Shown here piece by piece: positions 57,759 through 64,000 of a DNA stretch of 64,000 nucleotides. Source of the DNA: DASRJG01 sp964647625 (lineage in GTDB: Bacteria > Acidobacteriota > Polarisedimenticolia > Polarisedimenticolales > DASRJG01). Made by a program: the position numbers and the translations under genes. Location: positions 3,634 through 67,633 of the forward strand of contig CAZYHZ010000020.1 of the NCBI GenBank assembly GCA_964647625.1, read 5' to 3'. Under the pieces are notes generated by a model, which searched no databases, was not told the DNA's origin, and was given only the letters and a program-made list of their open reading frames with translations. Positions within the stretch are counted from its first letter, which is position 1; each line of letters starts with the position of its first letter.

Positions 57759-60620
57759 GTGTCGTCGCGCCTCCGTGTGATTCTCGCTCTCGCCGCGCTC
57801 CCTTTCGGCGCCGTTCGGGCGGGCGGCGCCGAGCCGGAGATCCATCGCACGGTCCGTCTGTTCGACTGGACGAGCGGATTTCCGTGGAGCTACGCCTCGG
57901 GGATCGAGCAGGACCGGCGGGGGTTCCTCTGGATCGACACGACGTCCGGCTTGTACCGGTTCGACGGGGCCCGCGCGCTCAGGATGGGGCCCAACCTGGG
58001 AGTCGCGCCCGGAAGCACCGCGTCGGGACGCGTGATCGCGTACTCGGGCCTCGAGGGGACGTTCGAGGCGACGCCCGACGGCTTGAAACGCCTCGACCCC
58101 GGGCCGCGCGTCTGCGAAGCCGACCGTCTCATCATGGCCGTGGCGTCCGACGGGACGCCGTGGCGCGTGTGCGACGGGCGCCTGGCGCGGCTCGGCGCCG
58201 GAGGCGCGTGGATCGAGACACCGCTCCCGAACTCACCCGACGACCCTCCGCGCATCGTCCGCGCCGGACGCGACGGCCGCGTGTTCGCCGCCGCGCGCTC
58301 GAGCGTATGGCTCGTCGATGCTCGCGGCGCGAGCCGGCTCCTGACGAGCGTCGATCACGCATTTGTCGCGCTCGAGCGAAGGAACGGCGACATGATCATC
58401 GGGGCGAACCAGCTGCCGGGCCCCGTGACCACACGCCTGTTTCAAGTCAGGGACGGCGCCGCGGTTCCGATCTTCGAGGAGCGCGGGTCCCGGCTTCTGT
58501 CGATCGCCGAGCGCGGCGACACGCTCTGGGTCGCGACGGACCGCGCGCTCCAGGCGCTCGGTCCGGGATACGCCGTCGGAGACCGGATCACCGGCCCGAC
58601 GATTCCGTCGACCGGACACATCGTCGTCGACCGCGAAGGAAGCCTCTGGATGTCGACGTCGCGCGGCGTCGTTCAGCTTCCCGAGCCCGATGTCTACGCC
58701 GTCGCCCCGCAAGGCGGCGGCGTGACACGCGACATCGCGAGGACGTCCCGCGGCGTGTGGGGAACGTTTTGGGGCCGGCTCGCATTCCTTGCGGACGAGC
58801 CGGGCCGGCCGCGAATGATCGATCGCGGCGAGCACTTCAGCACGCTCTGCGCCGACGGCGCCGGGCGTGTCTGGACGGCGGGGCCCCACGGCGTGACGCG
58901 CCTCGAAACGGACGGGCGGCTGGGTCCGGGCTTCGGTGGAAACTGGAACCCGGCCGCCTGCGGGAGCGGTGCCGCGGGCCGTCGCTGGATCCTCTCGGGC
59001 GATCGAGAGCTGTTCACGGTGCATCCCGACGACGAGCATCCGCAGCTCGTCTCGGTTCCGGTCGCGCGCGATGACGGGATGTCGTTCGCGGCGGAGGCCG
59101 CGGACGGAACGTTGTGGATCGCCACCGGGCCCCGGATGTGCGCGGCGCCCGCGGCCGATGTCGCCGCGGGCCGCGAGGTGGCGTGGCGCTGCGAGGATTT
59201 GCCCGGCCGCGAGGTCATCGATTTCGAGACGATGCCGAGCGGCGATCTCTGGGCCGTCATGTGGAGTCCGCAATCGATCATCCGGCGATCCGGAGGCCGG
59301 TGGGAGGTCCATCCCGGCTCGAAGACTCTGCCCGTGCGATGGATCAACGAGATCCAGCCTTCGCCCTCGGGAGGCGTTTGGCTCATCGGCCAGGGGCTGG
59401 CCGTTCGCGTCGGCGAACGAACCGACCGCGCGGAGGGCTGGGAGATCCTCGAGCAGCCGACCGCCTGGAACGGGCTGGTCTCGATGAATGTCAACGACCT
59501 GGAGGAAGACGCCGATGGGACGCTTTGGCTGGCGACCGACGTCGGCATCCTGCGCATCCCGCCGGAGATACGCCGGCGCCGGCCGGAGCCTCCTCCCGTC
59601 GAGATGGTCTCGGGGTCCGTCAACGGCGCGCCGATCGACGCCGCGCATCCGCTCGTCGTGCCGTACGGCAAGAACCGTCTCGAGGCCCACTTCGCCGCGT
59701 TGACGTATCGCGACCCGTCGGCGGTGCGCTACCGGATGCGGCTGCACGGAGGCGACGCCTGGTCGCCCTCCGGCGCCGACGGCCAGTTCAACTTCGTCGA
59801 TCTGCCACCCGGACGGTACGACCTCGAGGTCGCCGGCAGCCTCGACGGGCTGGCGTGGTCGGCTTCGGGAGCGCGCCTGGCGTTTCGTGTCGCGCGGCCG
59901 TGGTACGCGAACCCGTGGCTGCTCGGCGGCGGCGTGGTCTTTCTCGCGCTCGCGGGACATCTCTCGTATCGGTGGAAGCTCCGCCAGCGCCTGGCGCGCG
60001 AGCGCCAGCGCGCGCGGATCGCGATGGATCTTCACGACGAGGTCGGCTCGGGGCTCGGTGCGATCTCCGTGCTGGCCGGCATCGCGGCGCGGCCCGAGCT
60101 GGCCCACGATCGACGGGCCGATACGCTCGCTCGCATCGGGACGGTCTCGCAGGACCTCGCACGATCGCTCGGCGACATCGTCTGGTCGCTTAGAACGTCG
60201 TCGGGTTTTCTCGACGCGCTGTGGGACCAGCTCGTCGAGCGCGCGCGCCCGCTGTTCTCGTCGGGGGCCGTCCGGCTCGTGCTCGAAGCGCCCGATCCGG
60301 TGCCGCACGAGGCGCTCTCGCTCGTCGTCCGCCGGAACCTGCATCTCGTCGTCTATGAGGCGCTCAACAACGCGCGCCGCCACTCCGGAGCGAGCGTCGT
60401 CGGAGTCCGCCTCGCGCGGGAGGGGCCCGGCTGGCGGATCGAGATCGAGGACGACGGCCGCGGACTTCCCGGCGCGGAGGCGAGGCCGGGGGCGCGGCGC
60501 GGCCTCGGGCTCGAAGCCATGAAAACGCGCGCCACCGAGATGGGCGGGACGATCGCCTGGGAGAGCCGGCCGGGCGGCGGAACCAGCGTTGCCGTGAGAT
60601 TCCGGACCGGCGAGGGCTGA
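57759..60620 (+). CDS. propeller-sensor histidine kinase (NarX/HisKA_3 type)
   Basis: A signal segment ('ILALAALPFGAVRA') leads into a long extracytoplasmic part of two-component-regulator propeller repeats ('EQDRRGFLWIDTTSGLYRF', 'DREGSLWMSTSRGVVQL', 'EDADGTLWLATDVGILRI'), a Y_Y_Y-like Ig domain, and a transmembrane helix ('WLLGGGVVFLALAGHLSY'). The HisKA_3 kinase has His in 'IAMDLHDEVGSGLG', and HATPase has 'NNARRHSGAS' and 'DDGRGLPG'. The start is uncertain: GTG 57759 gives a signal peptide of normal length, whereas TTG 57714 adds 15 residues. Neither has a clear ribosome site. The cognate regulator follows. Confidence 0.85.
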   Translation: MSSRLRVILALAALPFGAVRAGGAEPEIHRTVRLFDWTSGFPWSYASGIEQDRRGFLWIDTTSGLYRFDGARALRMGPNLGVAPGSTASGRVIAYSGLEGTFEATPDGLKRLDPGPRVCEADRLIMAVASDGTPWRVCDGRLARLGAGGAWIETPLPNSPDDPPRIVRAGRDGRVFAAARSSVWLVDARGASRLLTSVDHAFVALERRNGDMIIGANQLPGPVTTRLFQVRDGAAVPIFEERGSRLLSIAERGDTLWVATDRALQALGPGYAVGDRITGPTIPSTGHIVVDREGSLWMSTSRGVVQLPEPDVYAVAPQGGGVTRDIARTSRGVWGTFWGRLAFLADEPGRPRMIDRGEHFSTLCADGAGRVWTAGPHGVTRLETDGRLGPGFGGNWNPAACGSGAAGRRWILSGDRELFTVHPDDEHPQLVSVPVARDDGMSFAAEAADGTLWIATGPRMCAAPAADVAAGREVAWRCEDLPGREVIDFETMPSGDLWAVMWSPQSIIRRSGGRWEVHPGSKTLPVRWINEIQPSPSGGVWLIGQGLAVRVGERTDRAEGWEILEQPTAWNGLVSMNVNDLEEDADGTLWLATDVGILRIPPEIRRRRPEPPPVEMVSGSVNGAPIDAAHPLVVPYGKNRLEAHFAALTYRDPSAVRYRMRLHGGDAWSPSGADGQFNFVDLPPGRYDLEVAGSLDGLAWSASGARLAFRVARPWYANPWLLGGGVVFLALAGHLSYRWKLRQRLARERQRARIAMDLHDEVGSGLGAISVLAGIAARPELAHDRRADTLARIGTVSQDLARSLGDIVWSLRTSSGFLDALWDQLVERARPLFSSGAVRLVLEAPDPVPHEALSLVVRRNLHLVVYEALNNARRHSGASVVGVRLAREGPGWRIEIEDDGRGLPGAEARPGARRGLGLEAMKTRATEMGGTIAWESRPGGGTSVAVRFRTGEG

Positions 60621-60696
60621 TCGTCGAGAATCGCATTGTCGTGCGATGGCCCGGCCCCGGATCGCCACCCTATACTCCCGCAGGGAGAGCTTCCGC

Positions 60697-61356
60697 ATGC
60701 CCGTCCGCGTCGCCATCGTCGACGACGACCCCGCGTACCGCGGAGCGCTCGCCGATCTGCTCTCTCTCGAACAGCCCTTCGAGCTGAAGGCGGTCTTCGA
60801 GGACGCGCGCGGCGTGCTCGCGGAAGCGCGGGGCGCCCAGGACACGCCGTGGGATCTGGTGCTCATGGACATGGAGATGCCGGCGATCGACGGCATCACG
60901 GCGACCGCCGAGCTCAAGGTGCTGCACCCCGGCCTGCTCGTCGTCATGCTGACGGCGTTCGAAGAATCGGACCGGATCGTCCGCGCGATCGTCGCGGGCG
61001 CCGACGGCTATCTGGTCAAGCGCACCGCCGGACAGGAGGTGGTCGACGAAATTCGCTCGGTGATCGCCGGCGGCTCGCCGCTGACGCCGTCGGTCGCGCG
61101 CTCCGTCCTGGCTTCGATCCGCGCCGGGTTGGCGACGCCGCCCGACGCGGAGGCGTCCAGCCGGCTCGGGCTATCCGAGCGCGAAGCCGACGTGCTGCGC
61201 GCGCTCGTCGACGCCAAGGGCTACAAGCAGATCGCCTACGACCTCCACATCAGCGTCGATACCGTCAGGAGCCACATTCGAAAAGTTTACCGGAAGCTCC
61301 AGGTGCACAGCGCGCCCGAGGCGGTCGCGCGCGCCATCCGCGAGCGGATAGTCTAG
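60697..61356 (+). CDS. NarL/FixJ-family response regulator
   Basis: The receiver domain of this 219-residue protein has 'AIVDDDPAYRG', the phosphoacceptor Asp in 'LVLMDMEMPAIDG', Thr in 'VVMLTAFEES' and Lys in 'YLVKRTAG'. A LuxR-type HTH follows: 'LSEREADVLRALVDAKGYK' and 'HISVDTVRSHIRKVYRKLQV'. It is the DNA-binding partner of the propeller histidine kinase 76 bp upstream. Start ATG 60697 has GGGAGAG seven bases upstream; a longer frame would begin inside the intergenic region. Confidence 0.92.
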   Translation: MPVRVAIVDDDPAYRGALADLLSLEQPFELKAVFEDARGVLAEARGAQDTPWDLVLMDMEMPAIDGITATAELKVLHPGLLVVMLTAFEESDRIVRAIVAGADGYLVKRTAGQEVVDEIRSVIAGGSPLTPSVARSVLASIRAGLATPPDAEASSRLGLSEREADVLRALVDAKGYKQIAYDLHISVDTVRSHIRKVYRKLQVHSAPEAVARAIRERIV

Positions 61357-61366
61357 CGAGCGCCGG

Positions 61367-61882
61367 CTACTTTTTCGCCGGCTCGGCCGCCATCGCGGCC
61401 GGCGCCGCGGTCACCTGCGGCCCGTCGGAATTCCACGTGTCACGCGCGATCAGCCATCTGCCGTCGACCTTCTTGTACGCCGTGACGTACTTGCCGGCGT
61501 CGATCGTCGTCCCGCCTTTGTCCTTCGCGACGAACGTCCCGAAATCCCACGCGACGATGCCGGACACGGCGAGGTCGGGCGGCCCGCCCATGACGAGCTT
61601 CACGCCCGCCTTCGCGAGCTCCGCCGTTTCTTTCGCGTAGAACGCGCGGATCGCGGCTTTGCCCCGGGCGGAAGGCGCCCCGGGCGGCGCCAGCACCGCG
61701 TCGTCCGCGTAGAGGGCGACCAGCACATCGACGTCCGCTGCGTTGTACGCTTTCAGCCACGTCTCCTCGAGCACTCGGACGGACGCCTCGTCGCCCTTCG
61801 CATCGGCGAGCGCGCCGGTTCCGGCGGCAACCGCGAAGGCGATCGCCAACATCGCGAGAGTTGCGGACCTGAATCGCCGCAT
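61367..61882 (-). CDS. secreted SnoaL/NTF2-like protein
   Basis: This 171-residue protein has a signal peptide (about 1-26, 'VAAGTGALADA') followed by a DUF4440/SnoaL-type NTF2 fold: 'WLKAYNAADVDVLVALYADDAVL', of which 'NAADVDVLVALYADDAVL' is the core, 'GKAAIRAFYAKE' and 'YKKVDGRWLIARDTWNSD'. A Lys/Ala-rich tail ends the chain. Start ATG 61882, preceded by GGGGGG, is chosen over an ATG four codons upstream. It is probably a periplasmic binding protein or enzyme of unknown substrate. Confidence 0.78.
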   Translation of the reverse strand: MRRFRSATLAMLAIAFAVAAGTGALADAKGDEASVRVLEETWLKAYNAADVDVLVALYADDAVLAPPGAPSARGKAAIRAFYAKETAELAKAGVKLVMGGPPDLAVSGIVAWDFGTFVAKDKGGTTIDAGKYVTAYKKVDGRWLIARDTWNSDGPQVTAAPAAMAAEPAKK

Positions 61883-62076
61883 GAAGCCCCCCATCGGATC
61901 GAGCGCCGCCGATTTGGCGGCAGGACCGCGGAGCTTACCCGATCGTGCGACGCGCGGCGCCTTCGGGAGCCTCTCCTATATAAAGAGGATGCCGCGTTGG
62001 CGCTTCCGCGCTTTTTCCGGGGTACGATGCGCCCGCCTCACGCGCGTCGGAGGGTTTTCAAGCAAGGAGGTTGCTC

Positions 62077-62649
62077 ATGCCCGTCTGCATGCCGTTCGGA
62101 AGCTTGTGGATTCCGGTTCTCGTTTCGGCGGCCGCCAGCTGGATCGCGAGCGCGATCATCTGGATGGCGCTGCCGCATCACAAGTCGGATTTCAGGAAGC
62201 TGCCCGACGAAGGCGCGGCCACGGACGCACTGCGGAAGCTCGGGCTGACTCCCGGACAGTACTTGCTCCCCTTCATGGGCGACCACAGCAAGATGAAGGA
62301 CCCGGCCTACCTCAAGCGGCTCGAGGAAGGCCCGCTCGTTTTTTTCCGCGTGAAGCAGCCCGGCATCCCGAAGATGGGGCCGCAGCTGATCGCCTACTTC
62401 GTCTATTGCTTCGTCGTCAGCTTCGTCACCGGATACATCGCGCGGCACACCCTGAACTACGGCGCCGAGCGCCTGATCGTCTTCCGGCTGACCGGCACGG
62501 TCGCGATGGGGTTCTACGGACTGGCCCTCATTCCCGAGTCGATCTGGATGTGGCGTCCGTGGAGCGTCACGTGGAAGAACGTCGTCGACTCGATCATCTA
62601 CGGCCTTCTGACGGGCGCCGTATTCGCGATGCTCTGGCCGTCGCACTGA
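62077..62649 (+). CDS. membrane protein of unknown function
   Basis: One N-terminal transmembrane helix ('LWIPVLVSAAASWIASAII') is followed by a soluble part of about 75 residues ('LGLTPGQYLLPFMGDHSKM') and a C-terminal set of two or three helices. AAGGAGG lies six bases before ATG 62077, giving one of the clearest ribosome sites in the window. The protein has 190 residues. It precedes the GAF-SpoIIE gene by 16 bases and is probably in one operon with it. The family is not recognised. Confidence 0.7.
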   Translation: MPVCMPFGSLWIPVLVSAAASWIASAIIWMALPHHKSDFRKLPDEGAATDALRKLGLTPGQYLLPFMGDHSKMKDPAYLKRLEEGPLVFFRVKQPGIPKMGPQLIAYFVYCFVVSFVTGYIARHTLNYGAERLIVFRLTGTVAMGFYGLALIPESIWMWRPWSVTWKNVVDSIIYGLLTGAVFAMLWPSH

Positions 62650-62665
62650 AGAAGGGGTGGGTCGA

Positions 62666-63904
62666 GTGAGCGAGCGCGCAGCCACGCTCGAAAAGATCCT
62701 GGAGATCACGCGCGAGCTGGCGCGGCCGCTCGACCTGACGACGCTCCTTGCCAAGGTGGTCGATGCCGCGCTGCACATCCTCGATGCGGAGCGCGGCACC
62801 GTGTTCCTCTACGACGCGCAGGCCGACGTTTTGGTCTCACGCGTGGCGACCGGGTCGGGCGAGCTGCGCATCCCGGCCAACAAGGGGTTCGCCGGCGAGT
62901 GCGTGAAGACGCGGCACGTCATCAGCGTGCCGGACGCTTACGCCGATCCGCGGTTCAATCCCGACATCGACAAGGCGACCGGGTTCCGGACCCGCTGCAT
63001 CCTCACGATCCCGCTGATCGGGCACGACGACGCGCTGGTCGGCGTCCTCCAGGTGTTGAACAAGCGGGAGGGCGTGTTCGGCGACGACGACGTCGGCGTC
63101 GCGACGGCGCTCGCGGCGAGCTGCGCGGTCGCGATCCAGCGCATGAAACTGATCGAGGAATTCGTCGCCAAGCAGCGGATGGAGCGCGAGCTCGAGGTCG
63201 CGCGGGACATCCAGACGCGCGTGTTGCCCAAGTCGATGCCCAAGCTCGACGGGTACGAGGTCGCCGGGTGGAGCCGCGCGGCGGACCAGACGGGCGGCGA
63301 CATCTTCGACGTCATCCAGAAGGACGCATCGGTCATCCTGCTCCTCGGAGATGCCACCGGGCACGGGATCGGCCCGGCTCTGTCCGTGACGCAGGTGCGC
63401 GCGATGCTCCGGATGGCGGTCCGGCTCGGCGCCGGGCTCGACGATTCGTTCCGGCACATCAACGATCAGCTCTCGGACGATCTGTCGTCGAACCGGTTCG
63501 TGACCGCGTTCCTCGGCGTGCTCGACACCACGAAGCACACGCTGACCTACCACGCCGGCGGCCAGGGGCCGATCCTGCACTTCCACGCCGCGCGGGACGC
63601 ACACTCGCTGTCCGCGGCGACGACGCTTCCCATGGGCATGATGCCGATCTTCAAGCCGACCGAGCCGCGCGTCGCCGAGATGCACCACGGCGACGTCATC
63701 GCGGCGATCACCGACGGGATCTACGAGTACGCGGACAACTCCGGCAAGATGTTCGGCGAGCAGCGCGTCGTCGACATCGTCCGCCGCGAAGCCGCGTCCT
63801 CGGCGCAGCAGATGCTCGAGCGCATCGTCGAAGACGTCGCGGCCTTCGCCGCCGGCGCCCCCCAGCTCGACGACATGACCCTCGTCATCGTGAAACGGCT
63901 GTAG
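62666..63904 (+). CDS. GAF-domain PP2C/SpoIIE-type phosphatase
   Basis: The N-terminal GAF domain (about 15-165) has 'AERGTVFLYDAQADVL' and 'NKGFAGECVKTRHVISVPDA'. A coiled linker is followed by a SpoIIE/RsbU-like PP2C domain with the metal-binding motifs 'ADQTGGDIFDVI', 'LLLGDATGHGIGPAL' and 'LDDMTLVIVKR'. Such enzymes dephosphorylate anti-anti-sigma proteins and so start partner-switching stress responses. No partner-switch genes are in the window. Start GTG 62666 is preferred to GTG 62657 because of its spacing to GGGG. The protein has 412 residues. Confidence 0.88.
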   Translation: MSERAATLEKILEITRELARPLDLTTLLAKVVDAALHILDAERGTVFLYDAQADVLVSRVATGSGELRIPANKGFAGECVKTRHVISVPDAYADPRFNPDIDKATGFRTRCILTIPLIGHDDALVGVLQVLNKREGVFGDDDVGVATALAASCAVAIQRMKLIEEFVAKQRMERELEVARDIQTRVLPKSMPKLDGYEVAGWSRAADQTGGDIFDVIQKDASVILLLGDATGHGIGPALSVTQVRAMLRMAVRLGAGLDDSFRHINDQLSDDLSSNRFVTAFLGVLDTTKHTLTYHAGGQGPILHFHAARDAHSLSAATTLPMGMMPIFKPTEPRVAEMHHGDVIAAITDGIYEYADNSGKMFGEQRVVDIVRREAASSAQQMLERIVEDVAAFAAGAPQLDDMTLVIVKRL

Positions 63905-63921
63905 GGGACAGTCCCCTTTTT
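63904..63921 (+). terminator. hairpin plus T-run after the GAF-SpoIIE gene
   Basis: GGGGA-CAG-TCCCC followed by five T residues begins at the last base of the stop codon. It fits a Rho-independent terminator, although the same GGGGACAGTCCCC core is also a common REP-like palindrome in diverse genomes. The remaining 79 bases to the window end show no gene. Confidence 0.5.
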
Positions 63922-64000
63922 CTTACAAATTCAATTCAGCAAGATGATGAGTGTCACGTAGCAGCCCTCTGGAAGAGCGGCCGGCTCTTCCTTGAAAGGC

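Noticed and set aside
63905..64000. Start of another gene at the right end
   Set aside because: Only a hairpin and A/T-rich sequence are visible before the window ends; no frame can be supported.
1..64000. CRISPR array, insertion sequence or origin of replication
   Set aside because: No regularly spaced repeats, transposase genes with inverted ends, or DnaA-box clusters were seen on reading both strands.

Overview
The window is a G+C-rich bacterial chromosome segment holding about 57 protein genes, one tRNA gene and three probable small-RNA genes. I infer Acidobacteriota, or a close neighbour, as the source. The grounds are three serine/threonine kinases with WD40-like (PD40) propeller tails, many Tat-exported or Sec-secreted proteins of unknown role, Cys-rich metal-binding repeat proteins, DUF4097 proteins, and an acetylated arginine pathway. 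No rRNA or single-copy marker gene is present, so this placement is an inference only.

Layout. 1-13.6 kb: the tail of a PD40 protein, a coupled M16 protease pair, beta-carbonic anhydrase, a PD40 kinase, a Tat-signal epimerase, a secreted Cys-rich protein, a cyclic-nucleotide-domain/flavin reductase fusion, the decayed stump of a heavy-metal RND pump, and a cupredoxin. 13.65-15.3 kb: two tandem DUF4097 genes between two fragments of a tRNA-Leu gene. 15.25-23.8 kb: an island-like segment bounded by a 43-bp direct repeat. Its right copy is the 3' end of an intact tRNA-Leu(TAA) gene. It carries an M28 peptidase, a complete RNA-repair locus and a PD-(D/E)XK/DUF5655-type protein.

The RNA-repair locus is the most notable part of the window. 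The sigma-54 activator rtcR is divergent from rsr (Ro60/TROVE), followed by three tandem Y-RNA-like genes, then rtcA and rtcB. Each Y-like unit has a perfect closing stem whose outer base pairs differ between units but still pair. Two carry a perfect tRNA T-arm, and one also carries a D-arm in permuted order.

24-28.6 kb is a recombination patch: a GST gene whose last 73 bp are repeated after a nearby kinase, a shrunken greB and a kinase scrap. 28.5-43.7 kb holds an S10 peptidase, a CpxP/Spy-like two-component operon, an erythromycin-esterase-like protein joined to an IorAB-type molybdenum hydroxylase, an MBL hydrolase, an aspartyl-protease/PadR pair under a 19-bp palindrome, a Tat-exported L-serine dehydratase, and small envelope proteins.

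43.7-51.8 kb is one tightly overlapping arginine operon (argG, P-loop protein, argC, argF', argB, argE-like, argH, argR). It begins at an ARG box abutting the argG start codon. The carbamoyltransferase looks like the N-acetylornithine type, so the route probably runs through N-acetylcitrulline. 51.8-63.9 kb holds a bacterial lysyl-oxidase-like protein, a large secreted propeller/Fn3/PKD protein, small membrane proteins, an L,D-transpeptidase-like enzyme, a propeller histidine kinase with its NarL-type regulator, and a GAF-SpoIIE phosphatase.
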